DNA from: Atkinsonella hypoxylon | Lineage: Eukaryota; Ascomycota; Sordariomycetes; Hypocreales; Clavicipitaceae | NCBI GenBank assembly: GCA_000729835.1 | Contig: JFHB01000008.1 | Span: 186,001 to 250,000 of the forward strand | Reading direction: 5' to 3' | Length of the DNA: 64,000 nt | Part shown: one piece after another, positions 50,562-62,246 of the stretch | How the letters are laid out: every line of letters begins with the position of its first letter | Numbering within the stretch: the stretch's first letter is position 1 | Notes under the pieces: generated by a model | Seen by the model: the letters and a program-made list of their open reading frames with translations, nothing else | The model's database searches: none | What the model was told of the DNA's origin: nothing | Position numbers and translations under genes: made by a program

Positions 50562-51370
50562 TCAAGCGTTGAAGTTTGCCATATCTGTCTTTTTCAAGCT
50601 GAACGACCGCTCGACTCGGTGCACCCTTGTCCACCAGCCGGTTTCTGTGGCCACGACCTTCTTGCCTGTCCCGGGGATCACGGACTTGATGCCTGACATC
50701 TGACATTGCTTGACACAGCCAGACTCCGGAGTCTGATTGGGGTCAGTGCCGTCAAAGAAGGCCTGTGCATTTACGGCGCAAAACTCACTCTGGGTGAGCC
50801 AAGTCAGCAGTAAAAGTATCCACAATGACCACCGGTACACGACACACAGATATACGAAGAATCGATCTTGCCTTCCTCATGGATCGAATGACGGCTTGGG
50901 GAAAGACCTCATCGTTGTTGATAAATTCATTTACGACACTAGCTGTGTGGATAATGTCCTAATCGCTGTTCATTCTTGAGGTTATCTTATTAGCCTCTTC
51001 TTGAACTGCAGAAGGGTTCCATATTTCCGAGAAGAGCTGCATTTCATGTGCTTTCGCCGCCGAATATACCATAAAAAATCTGATCACAATATATTCCATG
51101 AACTCGGACAACCGAACATGTGTCAGCCAGTGGTTCGAAACTGTCATCTGCGTTCTGTTGAGATTTGCAACCCTGGTGGGCACGGTAGGGTGTGCATGAG
51201 ACACCAATCTTTTGGATGACCCAGTTTCGTTCTTGGGCAACGCAGATGCCCTTCTTGCGCCCCATGTTGGTTCGGAATTGACTGCTCTTAGGAGCAGTGA
51301 CCAAAATTCGAAGCTTATTACTAACGGTATTCTGTCCGTCGTAGCCTTGAGATAGCGGCGGAAGCCAAGC
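50562..51370 (-). pseudogene. Doubtful multi-exon gene or decaying gene, function unknown
   Basis: Three protein-like pieces on the minus strand can be linked by plausible introns. Piece 1 (about 51370 to 51100) carries several cysteines and basic residues (NMGRKKGICVAQERNWVIQK). Piece 2 (about 51026 to 50848) reads LFSEIWNPSAVQEEANKITS and, after an in-frame TAG at 50961-50959, continues VVNEFINNDEVFPQAVIRSM. Piece 3 (50762-50562) has two cysteines (SGCVKQCQMSG) and ends GWWTRVHRVERSFS with a stop at 50562. The TAG may be a disabling mutation or may be removed by a short intron ending ATTAG at 50959. I find no signal peptide or initiator that fits, and no known family. Coding-like character is a judgement by eye. 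Confidence 0.3.
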
Positions 51371-52971
51371 TTGTCAAGACGTCGTGGCAACGGCGGCTGG
51401 CTCACCCACCGAATTTACCTATTGAAGATTCTCGAACACGTGTCGATGAGACAATTGATGAATCATGAAGGATTATAATCAAGGCCTGAGGAGTATCTCG
51501 AAGAAAATAATACTTTCTCGTAGTCTGGAGTTAGATATACTAGGGATAATCTGTTAATTTGCAAACTGACCTGCCGGTTCCCCTGCGCTAATAAACTAGG
51601 TTAAAAAGATTATTGACCTATTGTTCTTAAGTTAGGGATGCGATTGGAGGTATGTCTGGTATGTGCTTTACACACTATTTGTCGTTGCCAGTCGATAGAT
51701 AACTGACAGCAAGTCAAAGAGTGTGTCAAAGTTGAACTTAACAAAGGAGTGGTCGAGGCAATAAGTTTGTGGAGAACAATGACCCTGCTATAAAACCGAG
51801 CACGTGTTGTTATAAACGAACGAATAGTCTTGTAGGACGTTGCACTTGGTGTAAGACATGCCTAGATGCTCGTCGGTTAACCCAACGATAGTTTCGCGAA
51901 CCATCTGGCTGGGCTTTGCTACGGCATCAACTATCTAATCTTTCTCCTAGTTATACAACTATAGGCTCCTTCGTCAACTCCGCACTTTATGAGCCAAGAG
52001 AGAGATCAATAGACAATATTCGCATCGGAATGTAATTCTCGCTCTTATGTGAGACATGTAATGCTAGTGAAGAACGTCAGTGAGGAGAGCGCATGTTCAA
52101 TGCAAGCAGCAGATACACTACCATAGCCTGGACCATGACTGCAACACGTCTATATCTGATGATCGCACCATGGCGGGGTGCTCTTCAGTCCAATACAACA
52201 TATAAAACTATTGAGGATGATGAATGAGGTAATGACAATGAGGAGACTGCGACCAGGCTAAATGGGATTGCGTGACTCTGTAACCTAACGCAACCTCGTC
52301 GTCGAACCCAGCTGCTTCACAATCAACGGACATTAATGCCGATCAGATCTTTTTCAAAACCAAGAAAGAAGAGGGAGATGCCTGTTGCAATGCGGACGAT
52401 ATTGGGCAGCGACTGCTTACACAGTTCTTAGGCGACATCATCCTTTTCCACAGTCTCACTTGACTTCGCCGTTATGGATAGAACGCGAAGCCCCGACCGG
52501 CAAGTCTTTTAAATACGTGAGCACGAAGTTTTCTCAAGCAGTGATATCTGATGCAAATCATTCATAGATCAGTCCCATTCACTTCATTCGTGCAAGGCGT
52601 GGATGATGGGTGTCCATGAAAGGTGCTGCTTAATGCCAACGAAGTGAGTTTTCTGTGACACCTTGATCGGCCCTACATGGCGAGGGAAGAACAGATAGGG
52701 GTAATAGGAACTAGTTATGCCTTCTTTAATTAATACTTGAATGGTGAAGTCGGCAGGGGGAATTGTGCGGTTGTAGCAGAGAAATATTCACATGCTAAAA
52801 CATTATCGCGCGAATGTCTCATAATTCCGCGTATGTGTTTTTTTTTTCAAGAGCATAATTGGGCAGCCAACTCTCGATCTTGCGTAACAACCACTATAAT
52901 ATGTCGCGACAGCGCGTAATCTACTCTTGACGAAGGTGTTGACCTAGACCAACAACTTATTGCACGCTGGC

Positions 52972-53149
52972 TACCTACCCCATTGCGCGCCAACGCGGAT
53001 CCTAAAAACATTTTTCAATTCATCATCAATCACAATTCAGCCCAGATATAATATTCTTAATAAAGCTTAATGACAGTTTTAACATGTCTTGTCAGAGCTT
53101 ATGAGTCCACGGCTGCCACCGGGAACCAACTTGGCACACGGAGCTACCA
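52972..53149. repeat. MITE-like inverted-repeat element, copy 3
   Basis: The left end reads CTACCCCATTGCGCGCCAAC followed by GCGGATCC; the right end, on the opposite strand, reads GTAGCTCCGTGTGCCAAGTT then GGTTCCCGG. The size (178 bp) matches copy 2. The inside is AT-rich without a frame and shares TTGTCAGAGCTTA with copy 1. It is preceded at 52897-52912 by ATAATATGTCGCGACAG, a motif that also precedes copy 2 (ATATATGTCGCGACAG near 23924), so both may lie inside a larger shared unit. Confidence 0.65.
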
Positions 53150-53286
53150 TCGTCAGATTCTAGTGATAGTAGTACGCTTGTAAGCTCCAATGAGACAAGA
53201 CAAGCATAGTCATGTACCCCGCCATGGCAATTTTACGCTGTCTTGCCATCGATAGTAAGCTACCTAGTCACTGTCACCCTGAATCT

Positions 53287-53305
53287 GCATTGGCGCGCGA
53301 TGGTG
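53287..53305. repeat. Lone right end of the MITE-like family
   Basis: GCATTGGCGCGCGATGGTG matches the right end of copy 2 (GGTTGGCGCGCGATGGTAGG) and lies 140 nt beyond copy 3 in the same orientation. It could be the outer end of a larger or older nested element. Confidence 0.45.
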
Positions 53306-53817
53306 TGTATCACTTGACTATTTCCCGATCCAAGGTAATTACCTACCACGTAGGCCTAGACGCAAGAGCAGTGGCGCAAACAAGAGAAAGTATAGCCCAG
53401 CGGCGTTCCAAACGGGGCAATTATCAATCCATACCAGACAATAACAACATATATTTAGTGCTTAGAAGCTTTGGCTTGGGAATTCTTGTACTGACTGGGT
53501 TCTCTGTCTTCCTCTCTATTGATATGAAGAATCGCGCGAGAGAGCAGTGTTGGAGCCACTGCCACTATGATCAATGCCTCACATTGTTTTTTATTATTAA
53601 GCTACTCTACAAGACAGGTTTTGAGGTTAGTTGATGAGACATTATGCCAATAAGCCGGCCCCGTTCAACATCAGGCATTTGAGCAGGTATTAAACCATCC
53701 ACAAGCCCTTTGTGCCGAGCACTTTTTTCCTGTTGACATGTGTGAGCGCCTATGAGCAGCAACTTGAGTTACTAACGAGGATAAAACCATATCGTGCAAT
53801 ACCCACATCATTGTTCC

Positions 53818-55639
53818 CTAACCCATTTTAACACCAGGTTTTCGGGTCATAACCTTAGAAATAGCATGTCTTATGGTGGCTCCGGCTTTTTCAATGTCCT
53901 TTTTCGAGAGGGCGGATGTGATACAGATTTTAAGAGCAGGGCGGGCAGTCCATTTGCCGTCTCGTGCCGCAATTGCGTGCGCATATGGCTTGGTCTTGAG
54001 TTTTGCAATGAGTACACCATTCGCTAGGCACTGTTCGTAGAGGTCAGTATAACTTGGTTACACTTCCCCAAAAATGTGTTATAGAGTATTGTATCGCGAG
54101 ATTTGACTTACCTCATCGACACATTCCAGTAAGATGCGCTCCTGGTCATCGATGGAAAATTTCTTGGTCGCGACGATATCTGGCTTTAGAACAAGCAACA
54201 TGATGGGATTCTCCGGAGCGCTGGTACACGTGACCCAGTCACTGCGAGGTTCTAGCTGTGACCTCATAGTCTTAATGTTCTCCCGACATTGGGTAAGAAT
54301 GTCCGGATTCGATTGCAGAAGATGAACGGTTTCACTTGCTGTCATGGCCAGTATAGCTGGCAGGGCGGCTGAGTAAGTGTAAGCTGAAGAAGTAATGCGC
54401 TGGTGCTCAACCACATCCTTGGCGCCAGCACAGAACCCTCCGCCAGCACAGAGTGGACCTGAAAGAGAGCCTACTATCATATCAACTTGTTGAGGATCAA
54501 CATTCTGGGCCTCAGTAAGGCCACGGCCAGTGCGGCCAAGCACCCCAAAAGACCAGGTCTCGTCGAGAATAATACGGAACTTATATTTCTCCTTCAGTTC
54601 CACGAGTGTCGGTAAGTCAGTCATATCTCCGCATGTCTCGAACAGACCCTCCGTCACAATGAACCTGCGAGTGAGCTTCTTCCCCTTGGCTTGTTCGACA
54701 GCGATGGACTTCATGACTCGCTCCAAGTCATCCATGTCGCCATGTTTGAACCACTTGATGTTGCTGCGAGAGGCTTGAAGGCCTTTGCGAATAGAGTAAT
54801 TAGCTGCTTCGTCCGCTATGATTACATCACCGCGTTTGCAGAAAGCAGGTATCACGCTGGAAACAGTTGAGAATGCCTGCGCATACACGATGCAACCCTC
54901 AGTTCCAAGAAAATGAGCTATATCGGCTTCGGCCTTGACATGGACATCTTGCGTTCCGTAAAATTGTGGAGGACCACAAGGACCTACGCCATAAGTCCGA
55001 AGCGTCTGAATAGCTTTCTCTTTTATCTGTTCGTTGGCGTTAAAGTTGTAGAAATTGTAGGATGCAAGATTCGTAACCGTTCGGCCATTTGATAGTTTCA
55101 CTTTTGGTCCTGTAGGGCTTTACGCGAAGGTACGGGTCAGTACATTAGATCCCCGCCTGCGTTAAGGTATAAATGGTTCTGGCCATCGGTAATAATGAAG
55201 CACGGGGCAGTATGAGCACGAACCCAACTATGACTGGGAGTTTGTCACTTTCGGTTTCTTCAAGGGCAGTTCGTTCGGTCACAAGAGGCTCGGGTACCCA
55301 TTCGTCGATTAATTCGTCGATTTCCTACATGTGATACTCCAAATTAGCCAATCGTAAAAATCACCTTTGTAAAGGAAGGCGAACGAGGTGAAGGCATCCT
55401 ATACTCACCTCTTCTCTAAGCTTGACAAAATTTTGTTTATGGGTTGAATAGGATGGCGATAGTAAATATCGGATGAAGAATAGAATCAGGACTAGCTCAA
55501 TGGCGGAGCGCACGGGATCGTTCTGATAACTTGATCGAATGTATCTCATGAGCACTGCCGAGCCAGGGACTTTTTGAAATGTTGAGATTGCCTGCCGCAG
55601 CACACGGCTGATCTGGAGTTGGAACGATTCGAGATCCAT
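53818..55639 (-). CDS. LCB1: Serine palmitoyltransferase subunit 1 (Lcb1)
   Basis: Lcb1 with Lcb2 condenses serine and palmitoyl-CoA in the ER membrane, the first step of sphingolipid synthesis. Exons in transcript order: 55639-55409, 55324-55224, 55117-54112 and 54030-53818; 516 residues. The N-terminus has a membrane segment (AIELVLILFFIRYLL) and the Lcb1 block EIDELIDEWVPEPLV. The aminotransferase fold follows: NLASYNFYNFNANEQIKEKA, YGVGPCGPPQFYGTQDVHV, EGLFETCGDMTDLPTLVELKEKY, ILDETWSFGVLGRTGRG. Where Lcb2 has the PLP lysine, this protein reads SLSGPLCAGGGFCAG with no lysine, as is normal for Lcb1. The last exon adds PALKICITSALSKKDIEKA. The second intron (106 nt, donor GTTCGT) joins VIVG to PTGPKVKLSNGR. 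Confidence 0.95.
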
Positions 55640-56309
55640 TCAAAATGGTAACACCGTACCTTGAGTTGCTCCAGGGATGAAAGACGGGATCAAGTGTTGC
55701 GACAAGGAGTGATTCTCGCATGCAAGGTGGCAGAAAATACCTACGCTACGGCCAGGGGTCTTGGCACTATAAAATCGGGGCGCAGGCTCTGCAGTAAATC
55801 AAGCCCACCTTGGCACTAGAGCAACATTGAAGGCCGAGGCAAACACCTCATTGCGAGCGCGCCTACACATTTTTTATGAAAGATTAAACGAACAGCAACA
55901 TATAGCAATGGCCGGACAGGTAGTACAATAGCAGGGCTAAATAATTACGAGAACACCCCTTTCCTCTCCCGGGACTATAGTTCGTTCACTTGTTCACTAT
56001 TGCACGTATCGCGAATGCTCGTTCTACACCTAACGTATGGCGCCTTTTTAAAAATAGTTATGATTCAAAACAATTATATCAATACAATACATATTCTAGT
56101 TGCAAGCAAAACGCAAACTCGAAGCACGTTACAGTAGATTATCATGCAATAGTCCATCCTATGTCCTCAACATGGAGGGGGTACGATATAGCTCAGAACA
56201 ACCATTTCTTCCAAGTCCCATATCAGCGATTAGAACAAAGTTTTTTACCTTCCCAACAAGACAACTCGCTGTAATGCATCATCCTTTTGGTCAAGGACCA
56301 TGTTCAGAC
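55640..56309. promoter_or_regulatory. LCB1 promoter and FKS1 3' flank
   Basis: Both genes are on the minus strand, so this 670 nt holds the FKS1 3' untranslated region (near 56300) and the LCB1 promoter and leader (near 55640-55900). It is AT-rich at 56020-56110. No gene or repeat is seen. Confidence 0.5.
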
Positions 56310-59300
56310 TCAAGATGTCGCCTGGGCCGCGCCACTTGAAGTTGTAGGGCCGAAACCTGAGGGATATGTGTAACTTGCAGCACCGGTTCCAGTCTCACTG
56401 CTAGCTTGCGTGTCATCGTTAGAAAGGAAGTTTGGCTGCATCAGCGGCCCGATGCCACCTATATTGACGGTCTTGTAGAACTTCTCGAGGTCTTTGTCCC
56501 CAATTACTTTCTTCAGCGCCACGGGCCCTGCGATTAGCGCAACGAAGATAACAAACAAGATGAAGTAGAGGAACGCATATCGAACGACCCGTCTACGCCG
56601 AAGCTTCGACTGCTTCATTGAGTATATTGGAGGACGGATTTGTTGGCTGAGAGAATCAACTAGTGTTCCATTAAAGATAGATTCACAGCAGAACATACCT
56701 TGGCTTAAGCCAGAATAACATGGTGGAATGGAGCTTATCAACTTGCGGAATTAAGATAACTGGCAGCATCATGAAAAGAAGCCAATGCCCAAGAATGAAG
56801 TCGGCCCCAAACATGCTTAGTTCAGTGATTTTGCACAAAAACTCGCGACCAGGTTGCGAGATCGAATGCCAGCCCATCGAGTACCATTTGCCGGTCCAAA
56901 ACGCGATATTAGACTGATCAGTCTTCATCTCACGAGTCAGAAAAACCGCAACAATAAGCTTGAAAATGAATCGCTGTATTGAGATAACGGCTATCATGCC
57001 AGCTAGGGTGCGGGCGAAGTTGAGACCTTCCAGGAAGAACATGCCTTCGAAGGAAATCAACATAAAAATAGCCGCAAAAGCATGTGCTATAGCAGCCAGA
57101 ACGCTGCCGAATTTCTTGCAGCACATGCTGAGCACAGGACCCATGAAGCAAGCCATACCAAACATAGCAGCAAGGACTCCAGCATTAATGCCTATTGGAG
57201 CAAGAGCGATGGCTAAAACTCGTATCAACGCGGCAGTAGGCTTTGTGTATGAGGTGAGATTTGGGTTGTTCTGATTGTTGACGCCTGTTTGTGCATTGAT
57301 GAACAAGTACGGGACCAATGTCCAAACAACTTGCAACAAGGGTGCAAGGATTTCAGAAAAGAAGATGTTGGCAATGGCAGCTCGAGGAACATCAGCAGAC
57401 AGTTTTGCTGAAGCCTCGCCGAGTGTTTTTCGCTTGTATCCAGTAGTTCTCGTCCGCGACAAACGGCAGAAAGCGATCCAAGATTGACCGTGGCTTCTGG
57501 AGTTGCCTCGAGACAACCATCTGAGGAAGTCGCGATAGTCAATGAAGAAATCATTCCATGCAAACTGATGAGGATTGTAGAGAAAGGGAGAAATAGTGAG
57601 GCCCAGAAGTGTAATCCAGAAGTATGTCAAAGCTGCCTGCCATGCTGTTACAGTCGCAAAAAGTAGCATCATCAACAGTCGCGCTCCGAAATAAATCGAG
57701 GGGCCGGCGAACCGAGAATACAGGACACCAAAGGGTATACGAGCAGTTGCAAAGCCACGCCCGGTGCCGATATAACGAGCGCCTCCAAATGAAAGATCCT
57801 GTTGCACAGAATTCGCGTAAATCTGGCAAACAAACACTTCAAAAAAAAGAGACAGCGAGAAGAACTGTTTCAAGAACCGCACGAGAGCCCGCCAGACCCC
57901 CCTCTCAGTCAATTCTTGCACGAGCAGAGGTACAAATGACAGGAAAAAGACGAAGAAAATAGAAAAGATGCTTCGTTGGACCCATTGCATTATGGCATCG
58001 GTGTTTGCGCATCCCGTAGGAAAGAGGGGATCAGTTGGCGGCTTGTCGGGGTTGTAATTACTGCAAGGAATAGTCTCATGTCTGAAGGCACCAAAATTTA
58101 GCAGACAGAGCATAAATAGTTGAACAGACAACATGATAAACATGTTGTTGACGTGGAAGCCAGGATGAGCATAATAGAAGGATAAAAATCGATCGAGGGG
58201 GAGTTGTGTGCCAAGGTAATAGTATTCGCGAGAGAGCATCTGTTCGCCCATGCCAGTTCCGATCTTAGTTGTGAAGTTGAGGATTGAACCAAAACCGAGA
58301 TCACGACCTTTTCCGCACTGGTAATACTCGCAGTGTTTGATGCGACCTCCACGAAGAATGGCATTCATACCAGCGAAAATATCTTCGTTCAAATGCAGTC
58401 CTTTCTGAGCCTTTGAAACACCGCCTCGTGTTGTCATGAATATTCCATTTAGAAAATCAGGATGACCATAATGAAGCTTGCCTCCAATCTGCGCCAAAGT
58501 TCGAGCGAACAAAGTACCAAATGTCTGCTCCTTTCCTGCTGCGACGTCACCTAAGATACCGATATTTTCCGAGAAAATATATTCTCGTGCACCAAGAATA
58601 GCAACGGGTGTTGATATCTCATTCTTCACACCAGGCGTGTAGGGAGACACATTGTCGGTTTTCATCTCTTCGAATTCAGCCAACACACTGCGTATTTTCA
58701 GACATTCCTCCAGATAGTTATCCTGATTAGCATCGACAAGTTGAATGTACTCGCCACGGTAGAAGATCAGTGAGTGGTTTTGATTGTCCGATTTGCCGTC
58801 CCCAAGAACCGGGTTACCGGACAGCTGAACCCTGAACTTAGGTCTCCGCATTCCATTTTCCATAAGTTCTGAATGGCCATCAATCAGCGCCGAGTACAGT
58901 CGCGGTTCTTCACCCTCTGCAAGAGGCGGCTCCTCATCCAAGTAAGCAATTTGAAGATCAGGGTATGCTCGTAATAGAAATTCAGCATTTTCCATTTCCT
59001 CCTTGTTGAACTTGGAGTAGCGCTGCATTGACACGACAATTTTGAACTTCCGACGAGCCATGCGTTCCAATTCCCTTTCCAATTTGTCTGAGTTCCCTCC
59101 AAACATCTGTACAACTTCCGGGTTCTCAACTCGATACAGAAGCTTGATGGCTCTGCTGTAATTCATAAACCCGGAAATAGTGCGATAGAGTGTTTGTGAG
59201 CGAAGTGAAGCCCAAATTCTAGTTCGTAAAGTGTATTCGGGTGCAGATGATTTGAAACCGATGCAGTAAAAAGGAAGATCGTCAATCTTGCTCTTGGCCG

Positions 59301-62246
59301 TATCCTTCTCATTCTTTTCTGGTTCTGCGTTCATTTGAGCAGTCTCATCGGCAAGAATCTTGGTATCTTTCACAAAACAATCCCACTCATGCGGGTGCAG
59401 TTGCTTTAGATACTCTAGAAGCGTGACTCGCGAATACGGTTCGTCCTCACGAATAATCTCGCGAAGAGACAAAAGTATTTTTTCACTGTAATGAGGAATC
59501 ATGACTGTAAAGGTTGGCATGTTATCAACAGGCAGGGGTTCTGGTATCGGAGTAGATAGAGATTGAGCGAAGAACGAGATCCGGCGCTCAGCTTCGCTCT
59601 GACTAGGGAAGAACTCGGTCTTGAAAGAGTGGTCTTCTTGCGAGACAAAAAACGTAGGAGCCCTGAGAGTCCTCTTGCCTTCCTGCTCCGACGGGACTTG
59701 ATGATAAAGCAGCTTTTGAACGTGATCTATGGCTAACAGATGCTCGCGATACATCGAAATGACAATAGCATTCCAAACCTGCGAGATCAGGACTTTAGGT
59801 TTGTATTTGATCTCCATGTCCGTAGTTGCCAAGACTTTAGAGTAGATACGCTTGGGAAGGCGGGAGAAAACATTTCTCCACGGTGTCAAGATCGAAGAGC
59901 CAATATAAAAAGATCGGGCAATTGAAAAGATGGTATTGAGGAGGACATAAAAGAGATAAGTATCCAAGAAGAAGAAAATCAAGTCTGTGAAAGCCATCAA
60001 ACCAAGGAGAATGTAGTTTTGGCGTTTGCACAACATATCCTTGAGAATGGTGTCGCCTTGGCAAACAGGAGTAAAGATGGAAAGATACCGAATGACGTCT
60101 CGGAAGGAAAGGGTAAGATAGACGTAAGACTCTCCAAACTTGGCACCGAAGACAGTCAACCACAATCCGAAAGACATTGCCATGTCATTGCCCTTGAGTC
60201 GAGGCCAGCTGGCAGTGAATGTTTGGCTGGCGACGTACTGGCGCGAGTTTTTCGTCAAATAACTCCCGAAAAGGCCTCCAAGTGGCATTACAGAGAAGAA
60301 GATAAAGGTGATAACTGCAATAATAAAATTGATAATGCCAATAATGTAGTCGATATCCAGAGAGCCAGAGTTCTTCAGTTTCGTGGGGAACATTAGCACC
60401 TTTACGGAAGGAGCAACGTTGAGAGCGAAAATTAGAAGCAGGACAAGTAATCGCTTCGTTAAGTGTTGTGCTCCGGCCCATCGACGAGGTACATACGCCC
60501 ACTCAGCCAACGTGGCAAGAATTTGAATGAACGATGCAATTCCTCCGCCTATGGAAACGGCGGCGAAATGTGTAGATCCAGCTGGTTGCTGATTGAGCTG
60601 CTGCTGGTACGATGAACCAACCATAATAGAAGGTGCGTTATGAGAAGTGTAGAACCAGAACATCGTGAGGTGGATAATCCAGATACGATTGAAGTTAACT
60701 AAAAGATGAAACCATGATCTGGATTCTTTGTACGTCTTGAAAAAGCACTTTTTCCAGTTGACATCTTTCAGTTTTGCGTAACGCTCCGCAGGAGGGACGT
60801 CGACAAGCTTGCTTTTATCTTGCATGACGATACGCTCGATTCCTTCAGGATACCAGAAAAGTTGGTTGCAATCGTCATATCCGATGATGTGTTTGTGGTC
60901 ACGCTCACGGCGAACATAGACCCCATTGAGGATTTCATAGCCCTGATCGCGCACATATTGGTAAAGAGGAGTGATGACATTATTCAGGTACGTGAATTCG
61001 TCAACAGGCTCAACCATTGCTTGACAAGCTGGAGAGTTGAGATAGTCATCAGCACATTTGAAGATAAAGCAAAGGCATTCCGGCATAAATCGCACTTGGT
61101 TAGCCTCGCCCCAGCAAAGTAAGTATAAAGCGATTTGACGGACTCGATCATGTTGTGACATGCGATTCATACGGGTTTTCCAACGGAACTCAGCGGCTTC
61201 AAGGCTATCATCACCTTCCAGATCTTGAAGCGCTTCCGCCTCCGTGGTAGCATCATCGGCATTCTTCTTCTTCTTCTTCTTCTTCTTGTTTTTGGCCTTG
61301 CGTCGCAGTCCCTTGGTCTTACTATTGGCGAAGCCAACAGCGTCATCCAGGTCCAGATGGGCGGCGAAGTACCACTTGCGGTAGTTGGCATTATCGCCTC
61401 CAATATAATCGGCATGAAGTGAGAGAAGAGCTTGATTTGGTGTCATGCGTGAAGCACGAGAATCAAGAAGGGTCATGAGATGGTCGTACATGTTCCTCAT
61501 GCTGTCGCGCTGAAAACCAAACTTGCTGGTAAGGTCCAGAAAGATGTCTTCGATTTCTTCTTTGGATAGAGGGATCTGTGCATCCGAAGTCCATGCAGGA
61601 TAAGGCTCCTTAGAACGCTGTCCAGCTGGTAGTACATTGCCGTAGTCCATGCCGTAATTTGGAGTGGAGGTGCCAGAGGAACGGTTGCCTCCGTATGAAA
61701 TCTGCGACGAAGGAGGTCGATATCCACGCTGGCCATCTCCATAACTATTATAACGCTCGTCACCACGACCGTAGTAATCCATCTCTGCAGCCCGAGCCAT
61801 GTCAGACCTCATTGTGAAATCACTAAAGGTCTCAGAATCTTCCTCTGAGCCTTGCCGACCACCATGGCCACCATAGCCTTGATTGTAATCCTGGTCATAA
61901 TAGCCACTTTGACCATTGTAATATTCGTCCTGGTACTGATCATGTCCGTCGTAATAGCCGCCATCCTGGTGGTATGGATTGTTCGGATCCGCGTTATAGT
62001 AGCCACTAATACAGGTTAGATGTGCAGATGATTATGATTTTCAACGGGGATGGGTCGAGCATACGATTCATCATAATACCCCTCTCCACCGTGCGCCCCT
62101 TGTGCACCAGGCCCAGACCGAGCGTCATAGCCATTGTCATAATACTGGTCATCTTGGTAGTACTGGTCAGCATTGCCGTGATTTTCGCCCTGGTGGCCAT
62201 AGCCATCGTCGTAACGGTCATGATGACCGCCCGGATAGCCAGACAT
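56310..62246 (-). CDS. FKS1: 1,3-beta-glucan synthase catalytic subunit Fks1/Gsc1
   Basis: Fks1 is the plasma-membrane glucan synthase (GT48) that polymerises UDP-glucose into cell-wall beta-1,3-glucan and is the echinocandin target. Exons in transcript order: 62246-62065, 62005-56699 and 56646-56310; 1941 residues. The N-terminal 125 residues are Tyr/Gly/Asp/Gln-rich. A Lys run near residue 300 comes from an AAG repeat. The FKS1 domain 1 ([20 protein letters not shown]), two blocks of membrane segments, and the large cytosolic catalytic domain follow ([80 protein letters not shown]). Hot-spot 1 reads YLTLSFRDV at residue 690 on. The first intron donor is GTATGC at 62064. The last exon ends with a membrane segment ([19 protein letters not shown]). 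Confidence 0.97.
60094..60120 (-). other. FKS1: FKS1 hot-spot 1 codons
   Basis: These nine codons encode YLTLSFRDV within [19 protein letters not shown]. The yeast equivalent is FLVLSLRDP (residues 639-647), where substitutions give echinocandin resistance. Here the first residue is Tyr instead of Phe and the last is Val instead of Pro. Confidence 0.9.
61264..61289. repeat. CTT/AAG triplet microsatellite inside FKS1
   Basis: A run of CTT triplets on the plus strand reads AAG on the coding strand and gives eight consecutive lysines with one more just before ([10 protein letters not shown]). It sits in the cytosolic N-terminal region before the first membrane block and is prone to length change without breaking the frame. 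Confidence 0.85.

Larger units (their letters stand above)
49260..53817. other. Gene-poor, repeat-bearing stretch
   Basis: This 4.6 kb between the NYN gene and LCB1 has no confident gene. It contains one doubtful gene or pseudogene (50562-51370), a lone repeat end (50054-50105), a full MITE-like copy (52972-53149) and another lone end (53287-53305). The remaining frames, including an open stretch at 53212-53634, resemble nothing I recognise. TA-rich microsatellite sequence (ATGTATATGTATATAGGG) lies at 50453-50469. It is the most accessory-looking part of the window. Confidence 0.5.

Noticed and set aside
50506..50703. Plus-strand open frame of 65 codons beginning with a good ATG
   Set aside because: It is antisense to the more protein-like last piece of the doubtful minus-strand gene, and it resembles nothing known.
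53212..53634. Open frame of 140 codons on the plus strand
   Set aside because: It starts inside repeat-derived sequence at a GTG, shows no family likeness, and its composition resembles the surrounding spacer.
54400..54480. Missing PLP-binding lysine in the serine palmitoyltransferase subunit, as a possible loss of function
   Set aside because: Lcb1 subunits normally lack this lysine; the active site belongs to Lcb2. The protein is Lcb1 by its N-terminal block.
56310..62246. Proximity of FKS1, LCB1 and SKT5 as a cell-wall gene cluster
   Set aside because: SKT5 is over 30 kb away with unrelated housekeeping genes between, and no shared promoter motif was seen. The closeness of LCB1 and FKS1 alone is not evidence of joint control.
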